A stretch of 64,000 nt of DNA from Candidatus Latescibacterota bacterium (GTDB lineage Bacteria > Latescibacterota > UBA2968 > UBA8231). Made by a program: the position numbers and the translations under genes. The notes beneath the pieces are model-generated. The model ran no database searches. It was not told where the DNA came from and was given only the letters and a program-made list of their open reading frames with translations. Location of the stretch: assembly GCA_022826515.1 (NCBI GenBank), contig JAJDUT010000083.1, forward strand, positions 62,001-126,000. The letters run 5' to 3'. Shown here one piece after another: positions 26,707-36,173 of this stretch; position 1 is the first letter of the stretch; every line of letters begins with the position of its first letter.

Positions 26707-28311
26707 TTACAGGTGCTCGGCAAATAAGGCGACTTGGCTTGCGCGCTCGGTGCGCAGGCGTTGGATGAGCGCGTCCATGAGTTCGTTCTGACGCCTTGCT
26801 GCCAAGATGGCCCGCACTTGCGCCCGCGCTTGGGCGAAGGGTTGGATGTCGCCGCCCTCCTTGTGGAGTACCCGGAACACGGCAAATTGGTCTAGCACCT
26901 CTACTGGCCCGTCCCATTCGCCGATCTCTGCGGCAAAGGCCGCATCTACAAGTTGGGGATAGCGCGCCCGCACCACCTTGCGCAGGTGCAGCGCACCGTC
27001 GTCGCGCGGGTCGCCGTGGGTCTCGACGCCTGGTCGGGCCAACAGTTCGGCGACGGTGCTGCCGTTTGCGAGGGCTTCTCGCAACTGTTGGGCCTGCTCG
27101 CGGGTGGGCGCGAGAAGCTGGTTGATGTGGACGGATTCGGCCGTGCGGAAGCGCGTCTTGTTGGCCTCGTAGTACGCGGCGACTTGCTCCTCGCTGGGTA
27201 CGGCCTTTGTCGCCGTTTCTACCTTGGTGAGCTGCTGTAAGACGAGGGCCTTGCGCTTGCGCTCGCGCCACTCGGCGAATTCGGCCTCTTGATCCCATCC
27301 GCGCTGCTGGGCTGCCGCTGATAGCAGGTAGGCTGGCAAGAACATGGTGCGAGCCAACGAGGCAACTTGGGCGCTGTCTTGCAACGCGGCCCGGAAGCCG
27401 GCCAAGCGCAGGTCGTGGAGGTATTCGCCCAAGGAAATCGCTCCGCCATCAAAGCGGTAGAGGGGAAGCGCGGCGAGCGAGTCGGCGGGATTCGGCTCGG
27501 CTAGCAAGGCTTGCAGACCCTCGGGGTATAACTGGAGGCCCAAGGAGCGGCTCAGGGCTTCCACTTCGATTTGCAGGCGACTCTGCCACTTTTCGCGGTG
27601 CGCTGCGCGGGCGGCTTCTTCCGCGTAATCGGCCTTGTCGGCTGCTCGATCTTCGATAAAGCGGTAGATTTGCCAGCCGCCCGCCAACCGCAATGGCTCG
27701 GCGACTTGGCCGATTGGCAGAGAGAGGAAGGTCTGCGGCGGGATGGAAAAGCGCTGCGCTTGGGTGCGCCCAATCCAACCGACGACGCCGTCGCCCTGTG
27801 GGGCGAAAAGGTCGTTGGCTGCAAAACGCTGGGCTAGTTCGACAAAAGGCTTACCCTCGTGCAGGGCCTGCAATACGCGGTCCACATCTTGCTGCTGCCG
27901 CACCAGAATTCGCGCAAAGAGCCGCTCGCGGTCGAAGCCCATCTCGACAAAGGTGCGCTCGATTTCCTCGGGCGTTACTTCGACTTGAGGGGCGAGCACT
28001 TCGGCTTGGTAGCGCTGGGAGAGCTGTTTGCGGACGAGGGCGTTTAGCTGGTAGCGGACCTCGTCGCTTTGCTCGATTCCTCTAGCGCGGGCCTCTTGCA
28101 GCAGCAGTTCCTGATCGACGAGGGACTGTAGGTGATCGCGTGCGGATTCGCTCTGCAAGCCGGGCGGCAAGCGCTCGACAAAGCGCAGGTACTCGGCCTT
28201 GGTGAGGGCCACGTCGCCGACTTGGGCCACGACCGGGTCGTCTGGCGCACAGCCAAACAGGGCCAAGAGGGCGAGCGAGCGCCACAGAGAGCGAGGAATA
28301 GCGATAAACAT
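26707..28311 (-). CDS. SurA/PpiC-like peptidyl-prolyl isomerase lipoprotein
   Basis: 534 residues from the ATG at 28311; a TTG six codons upstream is also possible. The signal peptide ends in a lipobox, LLALFGC, so it is a lipoprotein facing the periplasm. A SurA N-like helical region (VGDVALTKAEYLRFVERL) precedes two parvulin-like domains at ~130-240 and ~390-490. The second keeps 'QLLAPTREQAQQL' and 'FAVFRVLHK'. Such foldases chaperone outer-membrane proteins. As first gene of the surface operon, it is probably dedicated to the barrels and exported proteins that follow. Confidence 0.85.
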   Translation of the reverse strand: MFIAIPRSLWRSLALLALFGCAPDDPVVAQVGDVALTKAEYLRFVERLPPGLQSESARDHLQSLVDQELLLQEARARGIEQSDEVRYQLNALVRKQLSQRYQAEVLAPQVEVTPEEIERTFVEMGFDRERLFARILVRQQQDVDRVLQALHEGKPFVELAQRFAANDLFAPQGDGVVGWIGRTQAQRFSIPPQTFLSLPIGQVAEPLRLAGGWQIYRFIEDRAADKADYAEEAARAAHREKWQSRLQIEVEALSRSLGLQLYPEGLQALLAEPNPADSLAALPLYRFDGGAISLGEYLHDLRLAGFRAALQDSAQVASLARTMFLPAYLLSAAAQQRGWDQEAEFAEWRERKRKALVLQQLTKVETATKAVPSEEQVAAYYEANKTRFRTAESVHINQLLAPTREQAQQLREALANGSTVAELLARPGVETHGDPRDDGALHLRKVVRARYPQLVDAAFAAEIGEWDGPVEVLDQFAVFRVLHKEGGDIQPFAQARAQVRAILAARRQNELMDALIQRLRTERASQVALFAEHL

Positions 28312-28397
28312 GGCGTTTGATTTAAGCAATGGCTAGGCGAGTGTCAAGTTTTTGCCAATACGAATAACTGTATGTAATTCTTGGCTTTATTTGTCTT

Positions 28398-30344
28398 TTA
28401 GTACATGCGAATCACGTTGCCCGTCATTCCAGTGAAGCCATCTATGACCAACCACGCCCCGCCCGAAGCAAATTGCCCGAGTATCACCCCCAAAAAGAAC
28501 CAGCGCGTCGAGCGGTAGCCATTCGGCCCCATGTATTTCAAGACGACGGATTTAATCAGCCAAGCTAAAAAGATGCTAAACCAGACGTTGTTGAGGATCC
28601 AAGTGCCGCTGGCCACATAGCCGATGGGATGCAGGGGCCACCATAACAAATGGTGGCGCGCCCACAGCAAGAGCGCCATAACTACGGCCCCCACCCCGTT
28701 CCAGAGCCACCCCAGCCAATACGGCCCGGTCGGCGTCTCGATGAAGCGGGCGGCAAAGCGAAACGGCTCCCAGGCGAAAAGCCCGGAGAAATACTGGCGG
28801 TGTAGGTTGAGCGCCCCGTACTGGTAGCCCAAGTTCAAGGTCGCGTAAATCGAGCCCAAAAGGCCGATGACCAACGCCGCCGTTAGCATTGCTAGGACGC
28901 GCCGCCGCCCAATTTTGAGGCCGTGCAACATGCGGATGCTGTTGGCGCAGGGGGCCATCATAAAGACCAGCAGGTCGCCCGCCCAAGCGAGGGTAAAGCC
29001 CAGCGCCATCATCCCCGTCGCCCCCAGCGCCGACGAGCCGACGCCCGAGACTACAAAGCCCGCGCCCGACAGCCCTTCCACGGCCGATGAGAGACCGGCT
29101 TCGACGATCACGCGGGTGAGGGCGAAGAAGATGGCAAACGCCGCGGCGAGAAATAGCACCACCGCCCACCAAGGCAACCCCGTCTGCCACAGCCACAAGC
29201 CCATGACGAGCGAGCCTACGGCCAAGCCAACCACGGCCGTCCGATAGGACAGCAACTCCCCGGCTGTGCTGCCGCCGGCTTTGGCCTGCTGCCACACGGC
29301 CTTTAGATGCCCGCGCGCCGTCCACAGCCCCAAGACGACCAGCGCAATCATCGCGCCCATGCTCTGATGGCTCAACATGCCCGTGGTGGGGCCGGCATGA
29401 CTGAAGGCGTCGAGCTGTTCGGTGGTGAAGATGCCCAAGGTCGAGCAGGCCCATTCTTGGGCTTTGGCCAATACATAGAAAAACCACAAGCTGCCGGAGA
29501 TTCCAGTGTTGATAAAATAGGCCAGGCCCATCATCAGGAAGTTGAGCCGGATGCGCAGGACAACCGCGTCGTGCCCCAAGGCTAGCGGTAGGTTGAGATC
29601 GACGCGCGGCGCGAATTCGTAGTAGTGGCTAAAGGAGTTGATCGTGTTGAGGATCGCCGGTACGGCAAAGCCAGCCCACATTATTGGATTGCGCAAAAAG
29701 GGCTTTATACGCGCGGGCCGCGGGCCGTCTTCGATCATCCCCAACGGCACTTGGACCAGCGGGTAGAGCAACCGCTCGTGGTCCATCCACTGCCGCCGCA
29801 TAATCACCATCGCGCAGATGAGCACGAGATAGAAGGCGGCCATAAAGAGCAGCCACCAAAAAAGCGGCTCGACCCAAGCGCCATAGGGAATGGATTCGCC
29901 TCGGGGAAGTCCTTCGTAAAACTGCTTGATCGCCACTTCGTCTTGGACGACCATCCAAGTGGGGATGTGGGGCACCAGCAGTTCCCCCCAGTTGTTTTCT
30001 GGGGTCGCGTAGTAGAGCACGCTGGAAATGGCGGGGAGCGCGGCACCAGTAAAGCCCCGCGACGGGATCGCCGTTGCCAGCATCATCATTGAGGTAATCA
30101 GCAGCAGTTCGGCGCGATTGAAGGCCCAATTTCGCCGCATTAGCCCCAGCAGCGGTTGCACCAGCGCGAGCAAACAGAAGAGCAGGAAAAAGGCGGCCGG
30201 CGTCGATGAGCTCAGGCCCAGCCGGGTGCCCTTGATCACGAATTCCCCGTAGGGCAGGCCGACGGCGATCAGGGCGCAAAGCCCGAGGCCAGTCAGCATC
30301 GCCGGTAGGCGGATTGCGGGGGAGGGCTGGGGATCTGGGGGCAT
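28398..30344 (-). CDS. DUF6785/DUF6784-type polytopic membrane protein
   Basis: 648 residues from the ATG at 30344, with about 14 hydrophobic segments. It matches in pattern the DUF6785 family of large membrane proteins, distantly OPT-transporter-like (LNRAELL-type helix '[20 protein letters not shown]', '[10 protein letters not shown]'-like block, '[20 protein letters not shown]'). The function of the family is unknown; transport is inferred. No ribosome-binding site precedes the ATG because it abuts a heptamer repeat array. The open frame continues upstream through the array to an ATG at 30461. Confidence 0.75.
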   Translation of the reverse strand: MPPDPQPSPAIRLPAMLTGLGLCALIAVGLPYGEFVIKGTRLGLSSSTPAAFFLLFCLLALVQPLLGLMRRNWAFNRAELLLITSMMMLATAIPSRGFTGAALPAISSVLYYATPENNWGELLVPHIPTWMVVQDEVAIKQFYEGLPRGESIPYGAWVEPLFWWLLFMAAFYLVLICAMVIMRRQWMDHERLLYPLVQVPLGMIEDGPRPARIKPFLRNPIMWAGFAVPAILNTINSFSHYYEFAPRVDLNLPLALGHDAVVLRIRLNFLMMGLAYFINTGISGSLWFFYVLAKAQEWACSTLGIFTTEQLDAFSHAGPTTGMLSHQSMGAMIALVVLGLWTARGHLKAVWQQAKAGGSTAGELLSYRTAVVGLAVGSLVMGLWLWQTGLPWWAVVLFLAAAFAIFFALTRVIVEAGLSSAVEGLSGAGFVVSGVGSSALGATGMMALGFTLAWAGDLLVFMMAPCANSIRMLHGLKIGRRRVLAMLTAALVIGLLGSIYATLNLGYQYGALNLHRQYFSGLFAWEPFRFAARFIETPTGPYWLGWLWNGVGAVVMALLLWARHHLLWWPLHPIGYVASGTWILNNVWFSIFLAWLIKSVVLKYMGPNGYRSTRWFFLGVILGQFASGGAWLVIDGFTGMTGNVIRMY

Positions 30345-30407
30345 GAATTGGGAATTAGGAATTAGGAATTGGGAATTGGGAATTAGGAATTGGGAATTAG
30401 GAATTGG
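30345..30407. repeat. Nine tandem heptamers GAATTRG
   Basis: Nine perfect units of GAATTGG or GAATTAG occupy 63 bp, directly against the start codon of the DUF6785 gene. Read from the upstream frame they encode a LIPNSQF repeat. Confidence 0.95.
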
Positions 30408-30578
30408 CAAACGTAGCCAAATCTGCGGATAGCCGTCAATAAATGGCTGATCCTGCGACAAGAGATGGCGGCGATCTGGTTGCCGTCGGCGGGAAAAAGC
30501 CGCTAACTATCTGAGAAGCGTTCTGAGAAGCCCTCATTGACCCGCTTGGCTTCTGAGGCCATAAACACATTTGAAGGA

Positions 30579-30606
30579 CCAATTCTTAATTCTCAATTCT
30601 TAATTC
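30579..30606. repeat. Four tandem heptamers YYAATTC, inverted relative to the array at 30345
   Basis: CCAATTC, TTAATTC, TCAATTC, TTAATTC lie 14 bp before the phosphatase-like gene. They are the reverse complement type of the GAATTRG units on the other side of the divergent promoter region (30408-30578). Confidence 0.9.
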
Positions 30607-30620
30607 TTAGACGAGGAGCT

Positions 30621-32582
30621 ATGGAGCGCAAAATTTACGCCTTTGGCATGGACGGCTTTATCGTCCCGATGATGAAGCGATTCGCCGCGGAAGGGGCTTT
30701 GCCCCACTTCGAGCGCCTGCTGCGCGAGGGTGCGGTCAATCAGACCCTGCCCTCTTTCCCAGTGTGGACCCCGACTAACTGGGCTACCCTTTCGACGGGG
30801 GCGCACACAGGCACGCACGGGGTGACGCGCTGGCGGGTGGAAGTCGCGCCGGGCCAGCGGATCGACAGTTTCGACGGGCGGGCCAACAATGCCGAGCGCA
30901 TCTGGAACGCCTTGGAGCGGGCGGGTATGCAGAGCGTGGCCGTGCATTATCCGGCGGCCCATCCCTCTGGGGTGGAGACGGGCTTTGTGGTCGATGGTTT
31001 TGGCCATCCCGGACACCGCAGTACGGATTTTGAAGTGGCTATCTGCCAGGCTTATACCACGGAGGCCGCGCTAGAGGAGGCTATCGAGATGGACCACGAT
31101 GGGACGGCGGTGCGGCAGGAACAGCGCAGCGTCGAGCCGATTCCGCCGCTAACACCGGCGCAGGGGTGGCAGAATCTGCCCGCAAGTCATGCTCCGCCGC
31201 TGGAGAGCCGCATTGAGGTGGTGGCTCGGTTGGGTGGGGATGTCACTGTTTTTCACCTGCTGACGGTGGATGGTGCGGGTAGGGGTTACGACCGGGTGTT
31301 GGTGTGCCGGGACCGAGACGGAGCTAGTTGCGTGGCTGTTGCTGAGGTGGGTGAATGGAGTGAGTGGGCGGTGGAGGACTTTGCTATCGACGGGAACAGA
31401 CGCTCGGCGTCGCTGCGCTTCAAGCTGATGGAACTGGCCGCGGACAGCAGTCGGCTCAAGCTCTACCGCACTCAGGTGACTTATACCGATGGTTTCACGC
31501 TGCCCGACGAGTTGGCCGGGGAACTGGTGGAGCGCTTTGGGCCGTATCAGGAACACGCCTCTATGTTGCCCTATACCTCGGGCATGGCCGATTTTGACAC
31601 GGCCTTGGAAGAATGCGAGTACCAAGGAATGTGGTTTGCCGAGGTCGCTCGCTACATGCTGCGCGAGCGGGGCTGTTCCTTTTTTATCTGCCACTGGCAT
31701 CTGTACGATTATCTCAACCACATCCACCTTGGGGACGTGGATCCCGTGTGTCCGGGGTACGAAGCTGAACGAGCCGAACAGTACGTGGACTACTTTCGGC
31801 GGGCCTATCAGGTGGGGGATCGCATTTTGGGTCGGCTCTGGGAGGACGCGGATGAGCATACGTACGTGGGTGTGGTGTCCGACCACGGGTGCTCGCCCGA
31901 TGTGCGAGTGGCCAATATCCGGCAGTTTTTGCACGAGCAGGGCTTTCTGGCGCTCAAGGGCAGCGGGGAAGAGACGCTGGTACGCGATCAGGTGCGCGAG
32001 GATGATATCGACTGGGAGCGCACCCGGGCCTATATGAAAGACGACAAGGGGTTTGACATTTTCATCAACGCCGAGCCGGGGCCGGAATTCGACCGCATTG
32101 AGGCCGAGTTGCTGCTGGCCTTGCGCACGTGGGTTGACCAAGAGGTGGGGTGCAATCCTGTGGCCATAGCCCTGCCTCGGCGGGACGCGTACATCCTCGG
32201 CCAGTGGGGCGACCAGTGCGGCGACGTGGTCTTTGCCTGGGACCACGGGTACGTGAGCGGGTACTATGGCCAGTGGCGCGGCATTGTCGATGGAGGCTGC
32301 GTTGGAGCGCCCAATGTGTTCGGGGCGCACCACGGGGGTTTTCTGCCGACCCAAAGTGAAGCCTCGTCCAGCTTTGGTTCGTGGTTGCTGGCCGGGCCGG
32401 GAGTAAAGCAGGGCTACGAGCGGCCGGTGGACAAGCTAGGGTACATCCACGCCGCCGATGTAGTGCCCACCTTTTGCCAGATACTGGGAGCCGAGCCGCC
32501 GCGCCAAGCGCAGGGGACGGTGGCGCGGGATTTGTTCGAGGGGCACGAGATGGTCAGGGAGCGGGATCCTAGCCGGTCCTGA
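30621..32582 (+). CDS. Alkaline-phosphatase-superfamily phosphodiesterase/phosphomutase-like enzyme
   Basis: 653 residues from the ATG at 30621, preceded by GAGGAG. The N-terminus has the metal-binding aspartate D11 (FGMDG) and the nucleophile-bearing motif FPVWTPTNWATLSTG with a conserved threonine near residue 52. Further metal ligands are in HLYDYLNHIHLGD and VVSDHGCSP. These define the type I phosphodiesterase/nucleotide pyrophosphatase group. It hydrolyses phosphate or sulfate esters; the substrate is unknown. No signal peptide is visible, so it is cytoplasmic. It diverges from the DUF6785 gene. Confidence 0.85.
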   Translation: MERKIYAFGMDGFIVPMMKRFAAEGALPHFERLLREGAVNQTLPSFPVWTPTNWATLSTGAHTGTHGVTRWRVEVAPGQRIDSFDGRANNAERIWNALERAGMQSVAVHYPAAHPSGVETGFVVDGFGHPGHRSTDFEVAICQAYTTEAALEEAIEMDHDGTAVRQEQRSVEPIPPLTPAQGWQNLPASHAPPLESRIEVVARLGGDVTVFHLLTVDGAGRGYDRVLVCRDRDGASCVAVAEVGEWSEWAVEDFAIDGNRRSASLRFKLMELAADSSRLKLYRTQVTYTDGFTLPDELAGELVERFGPYQEHASMLPYTSGMADFDTALEECEYQGMWFAEVARYMLRERGCSFFICHWHLYDYLNHIHLGDVDPVCPGYEAERAEQYVDYFRRAYQVGDRILGRLWEDADEHTYVGVVSDHGCSPDVRVANIRQFLHEQGFLALKGSGEETLVRDQVREDDIDWERTRAYMKDDKGFDIFINAEPGPEFDRIEAELLLALRTWVDQEVGCNPVAIALPRRDAYILGQWGDQCGDVVFAWDHGYVSGYYGQWRGIVDGGCVGAPNVFGAHHGGFLPTQSEASSSFGSWLLAGPGVKQGYERPVDKLGYIHAADVVPTFCQILGAEPPRQAQGTVARDLFEGHEMVRERDPSRS

Positions 32583-32659
32583 TGCCCCAGACCATTCCGA
32601 CTTCATGACGCGCGGGTCGAGGCCGTGGAGAGCGTCATAGAAGTTCTCGGTGAATAGGC

Positions 32660-32706
32660 TTGACATACTTTGATGATAAACTAAGTTTAGCTAAGCCGAA
32701 AAGGAG
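32660..32706 (+). promoter_or_regulatory. Promoter, operator and RBS of the Phd/PIN operon
   Basis: TTGACA at 32660-32665 is a good -35 box. A perfect 13-bp palindrome, TAAACTAAGTTTA, lies at 32677-32689, overlapping the expected -10. It is a likely autoregulatory operator. AAGGAG at 32701 is the ribosome-binding site. Confidence 0.55.
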
Positions 32707-32713
32707 TTGATCC

Positions 32714-32944
32714 ATGCACATCACCAATATCCACCAAGCTAAAACACAGCTCTCCAGACTGATCGAACGGGTACTCCAGGGAGAGGAGATCGTCATCGGT
32801 CGAGCTGGCAAGCCGGTGGCCAAACTCGTTCCGTACGAGCAGTCGGTCCAGCCTCGTCAGGGGGGACAGTGGCGTGGTCAAGTCGCGATAGAGGACAACT
32901 TCGACGAGTTGCCCGAAAAAATAGCAGCGGCCTTTAGGGGCTAA
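32714..32944 (+). CDS. Phd/YefM-family antitoxin
   Basis: 76 residues. The start MHITNIHQAKTQLSRLIERV and the block EEIVIGRAGKPVAKLVPYE are the hallmark of prevent-host-death antitoxins. They bind DNA with the N-terminus and neutralise the toxin with the C-terminus. The toxin gene follows after 5 bp. A palindrome sits at the expected operator position upstream. Length is normal. Confidence 0.92.
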   Translation: MHITNIHQAKTQLSRLIERVLQGEEIVIGRAGKPVAKLVPYEQSVQPRQGGQWRGQVAIEDNFDELPEKIAAAFRG

Positions 32945-32949
32945 CAACC

Positions 32950-33327
32950 GTGAATCTCCTCCTGGACACCCACGCGCTATTGTGGTGGCTCGACGACCCC
33001 ACCCTCCTTGCCCCGGCCGCCCGGGTCGCCATCAGCCAAGGCCAGAACGCGGTTTTCATCAGCGCGGCAGCCGCTTGGGAAATCGCCATCAAAAAGGCGC
33101 TGGGCCGACTGAAGGCACCGGACAACCTCGAAGAGGTCTTGGCGGAAGAGCGCTTTCAACCACTGCCCATCACCCTAGCGCACGCCTTGGCCGTGGTCTC
33201 CTTGCCCCCGATCCATCAGGACCCCTTTGATCGCATCCAAGCGGCGCAGGCGAAATTGGAGAATTTAACCCTAGTGACGCGGGACGCACGCCTCAAGCAG
33301 TACGGCATCCCCTGTATCGACGCCTGA
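32950..33327 (+). CDS. PIN-domain ribonuclease toxin (VapC type)
   Basis: 125 residues, GTG start. PIN-domain acidic residues are visible: the aspartate in LLLDTHALLWW, the glutamate in AAAWEIAIKKALG, and aspartates in HQDPFDRIQ and VTRDARLKQYG. PIN toxins cleave RNA with metal ions and are blocked by the cognate antitoxin. It pairs with the Phd-type antitoxin 5 bp upstream, a common Phd/PIN combination. Intact. Confidence 0.92.
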   Translation: MNLLLDTHALLWWLDDPTLLAPAARVAISQGQNAVFISAAAAWEIAIKKALGRLKAPDNLEEVLAEERFQPLPITLAHALAVVSLPPIHQDPFDRIQAAQAKLENLTLVTRDARLKQYGIPCIDA

Positions 33328-33431
33328 ACCTCCTTGATGGGCACGGCGCACTCCGCGGCTAGGGTGCTTGACAAAGCGCCTTTTTGGCGGGTATCTAGGG
33401 CGCTATCAATGACCTATTTTGGAGAGGAACC

Positions 33432-34316
33432 ATGGACAATTTGACTAAATGCACCTTGGGCCGCACAGGGCTCGAGGTCACGCAACTCGGCTTTGGCGCG
33501 GCTGAGCGCGGCCTGCCGGATGAAGCGGAATACGACGATCAGGCCGGCAGCGTATTAAATGCGGCCCTCGATGCGGGGATCAATCTCGTTGACACGGCCC
33601 CGGATTACGGCGCGAGCGAGGGGCGGGTCGGCAAATATCTCGGCCATCGCCGCGACGAGTTTTTCCTGGCTACCAAGTGTGGCTGCAACATTGACGAGGA
33701 GGGCAACAGACTGGAGCCGGGCCACCTGTGGACGGCCGAGCGCCTGCGCACCAACATCGACCAGAGCCTGCGCCGCCTGGAGACCGACTGCGTAGATCTG
33801 CTACAGATGCACAATCCCACTGTGGAAGATGTTGAGTTGGGAGGGCTGGTCGAAGTACTTGAGGATATTCGACAGGCGGGAAAGACCCGTTTCATCGGCG
33901 TGTCTTCGACGCTGCCGCACTTGGCCGCGTTTGTGGAGTCGGGTGCGTTTGATGTGTTTCAGATTCCCTATTCGGCTCTTGAGCGCCAGCACGAAAGGAT
34001 TATTCAGCAAGCGGCCGACGCCGGCGCTGGCATTCTCATTCGCGGTGGCATTAGCTTGGGCCACCGAGCCAATGAGGAGCGCCAGTCGAAGTGGGAGCGG
34101 TCCGGCCTGGACGAACTTATCGGCGGGATGAGTCGGCACGAGTTTATCCTGCGCTTCACCCTCGCGCATCCAGCGTGTCACACGACGATCGTCGGCACGA
34201 CGAACCTCGAACACATGAAGGCCAATGTCGCGGCGGCCTTGGCGGGGCCACTGCCCGCGGAGCTCTACGCGGAGACAAAGGCCAAGCTGGCGAGTATTGG
34301 CGAGGAGCCGGAATAG
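33432..34316 (+). CDS. Aldo/keto reductase
   Basis: 294 residues of the TIM-barrel aldo-keto reductase family. TLGRTGLEVTQLGFG opens the barrel. The catalytic tetrad is visible in order: D and Y in VDTAPDYGASEG, K in LATKCG, H in LLQMHNP. It reduces carbonyls with NADPH or runs in reverse; the substrate is unknown. AGAGGAA precedes the start. A serine hydrolase gene follows after 35 bp and may share the transcript. Confidence 0.9.
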   Translation: MDNLTKCTLGRTGLEVTQLGFGAAERGLPDEAEYDDQAGSVLNAALDAGINLVDTAPDYGASEGRVGKYLGHRRDEFFLATKCGCNIDEEGNRLEPGHLWTAERLRTNIDQSLRRLETDCVDLLQMHNPTVEDVELGGLVEVLEDIRQAGKTRFIGVSSTLPHLAAFVESGAFDVFQIPYSALERQHERIIQQAADAGAGILIRGGISLGHRANEERQSKWERSGLDELIGGMSRHEFILRFTLAHPACHTTIVGTTNLEHMKANVAAALAGPLPAELYAETKAKLASIGEEPE

Positions 34317-34351
34317 CTCTACCTAGTCCGGGAGCGGAGTCTCGTAAACCT

Positions 34352-35371
34352 ATGCAGTGGAATTTCCTAGATAAGCTCGTCGAGGAGTGCGCTTTCTCCG
34401 GCGTCGTCCGTGTCCGGCGACATGGCCAGACGATATACGAGAGAGCTACGCGGTTCGCCGACCGCGCCAACTCCATCGCCAACACTGCAGAGACGCGCTT
34501 TGACATCGCTTCTGGAACGAAGCTGCTGACGGCATTGACCGTGGGTCGTCTCATCGACGCGGGTCGGCTGGTATTGACGACCCAAGTGCGCGACTGCATC
34601 TCAGTGGAACTGCCGGATTACTCAGCGGCCATCACCATCCAGCATCTGCTTACCCACACCTCTGGGATTCCCGACTATTACGACGAAGAGCTCATCGAGG
34701 ATTTCGACAATTTCACCGTCGGCATCCCTTGGTACGAGCTAAGAGGTCCAAAGGACTATCTGCCGGTGTTCCCGCAACGGGAGATGAAGTTTGCACCGGG
34801 GGAAGGGTTTTCATACTGCAACAGCGGTTACATCCTGCTAGGTGTAGTAGTGGAAGAGATAACAGGAAAGCGCTTTCAGGAGGTCGTCGCCGAGGAGATC
34901 CTCGGGCCAGCAAGAATGGATCGCTCTGGATTCTTCGCCATGAACCAACTGCCGGAAGGCACGGCCCTTGGCTACATCGAAGACGGAGAGCGCTGGCGGA
35001 CGAACATCTACAACCTGCCCATCGTCGGTGCTTCGGACGGCGGTTTGTTCTCGACGCTGGCAGACATCGCGGCGCTCTGGGACAGGTTCTGGAACGGCGA
35101 GATCGTCTCCGAGGAATTGGTGCGGACCTTCAGTGCACCTTTCTCCAATGCCAGCGGCGATTCGGGTCTCTACTACGGACACGGAATGTGGATTCGCAGA
35201 CGCGCAGACGGAACGCTCCAGCACTATATCATGGGAGCGGATCCTGGTATCTCTTTCAAGTCTGCCATCGACTGTCAGCGGCAGTTAGACTACGCGATTC
35301 TTGCGAACACTTCCGAGGGCGCATGGCCGATTGCAAGGGCTATCGACGACGTTCTCGGAAAAGAGAAATGA
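34352..35371 (+). CDS. Serine hydrolase of the beta-lactamase/penicillin-binding (class C) family
   Basis: 339 residues from the ATG at 34352; the longer frame to 34091 overlaps the reductase and looks random. The nucleophile motif is S54-G-T-K57 (IASGTKLL), followed by YCNSGY as the Tyr-x-Asn element. No signal peptide is seen, suggesting a cytoplasmic esterase or peptidase rather than an antibiotic-degrading enzyme. It converges on the PhyH gene at 35385 with only 13 bp between stops. Confidence 0.85.
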   Translation: MQWNFLDKLVEECAFSGVVRVRRHGQTIYERATRFADRANSIANTAETRFDIASGTKLLTALTVGRLIDAGRLVLTTQVRDCISVELPDYSAAITIQHLLTHTSGIPDYYDEELIEDFDNFTVGIPWYELRGPKDYLPVFPQREMKFAPGEGFSYCNSGYILLGVVVEEITGKRFQEVVAEEILGPARMDRSGFFAMNQLPEGTALGYIEDGERWRTNIYNLPIVGASDGGLFSTLADIAALWDRFWNGEIVSEELVRTFSAPFSNASGDSGLYYGHGMWIRRRADGTLQHYIMGADPGISFKSAIDCQRQLDYAILANTSEGAWPIARAIDDVLGKEK

Positions 35372-35384
35372 AGCGATTGGGGCC

Positions 35385-36155
35385 CTAACTGATCATGGCG
35401 CGTTCTTCGTCGCTCATGTCGAGAATGTAATTGGGGATTTGCGTCTGATGATAGCCGGGCGCGTGGGCTTGGAAGGATGGACTGTACTTGTAGATTAGCG
35501 AGCGGCGCTGGTGTTCGCCCTGCCATACCAGCGTGCCGTGGGTCAGTGCTTCGGTGAAGATAATGGCGTCGCCGGCTTGGCTGTGGACCTCTTTGACGTA
35601 CTCGCGATGTTCTTCGTACAGGGACAGCTTCTCGGGCAGGGGGTAATTGGCTTTGTGGGACCCGGGGATGACCGCTAGGCCGCCGTCGCCGGGGCCTTCG
35701 TCGGCTAGCTGAAATTCGACTGCGGTCAAGCCGCAGAACATCTGGCCGTATTTAAAGGTGTAGGTCTGCGAAAAGTCCTGGCGCTCAACGCCGCCGCCGT
35801 GGAGGTAGTGGCCGCCGTCGCCTTTGTCCATGGCAATGAGCAAGGGGCCGTGATCTAGGCGGTAGCCGCCGCCGAGCAGTTCGTTGAGGTAGGGTTGGAT
35901 TTTGGCGTGGACGAGTAGGTCGCGAAAAGGCTCGCAGTGCGGCCGTTCCCATTCTAACATGCCCTCCATCCACTTTTGCTTGTTCTCGCCGCCGAGGACT
36001 TTGGAGTTTCCTTCGAGGGTGCGCTCGGTCTGGAAAAAGCGGTCGGCGTGGGCGTCTATGGCGGCGTTGCAGCGATCCACTTCCTCTTGGCTCAACACTC
36101 CCTTGAGGTGGACGAAGCCTTTGAGGTCGAAGAAGAATTTATCGTCGTTGTTCAT
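35385..36155 (-). CDS. PhyH-like protein with H-x-G in place of H-x-D
   Basis: 256 residues. The fold markers are clear: DEGPGDGGLAVIPGSHKANY at ~152-171, distal histidine H206 (ALTHGT) and an arginine pair at 217-218. The proximal metal motif reads H119-G-G121, with glycine where the iron-binding aspartate normally stands. A glutamate at 124 might substitute. In known non-haem iron halogenases the aspartate is replaced by Gly or Ala so that chloride can bind, but this alone does not prove halogenation. The paralogue at 36174 lies 18 bp upstream. Confidence 0.8.
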   Translation of the reverse strand: MNNDDKFFFDLKGFVHLKGVLSQEEVDRCNAAIDAHADRFFQTERTLEGNSKVLGGENKQKWMEGMLEWERPHCEPFRDLLVHAKIQPYLNELLGGGYRLDHGPLLIAMDKGDGGHYLHGGGVERQDFSQTYTFKYGQMFCGLTAVEFQLADEGPGDGGLAVIPGSHKANYPLPEKLSLYEEHREYVKEVHSQAGDAIIFTEALTHGTLVWQGEHQRRSLIYKYSPSFQAHAPGYHQTQIPNYILDMSDEERAMIS

Positions 36156-36173
36156 AGGGCTTTGGGTTCTCTT

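Noticed and set aside
30345..30407. Possible CRISPR array
   Set aside because: Units are 7 bp with no spacers; it is a short tandem repeat.
30345..30461. N-terminal extension with LIPNSQF repeats for the DUF6785 protein
   Set aside because: The extension is translated from a simple heptamer repeat and lies before the family's normal start. I kept the ATG at 30344 but note the possibility in the findings.
31149..32354. A 401-codon frame on the minus strand
   Set aside because: It lies wholly antisense to the phosphatase-superfamily gene, whose metal-binding motifs show that the plus strand is coding.
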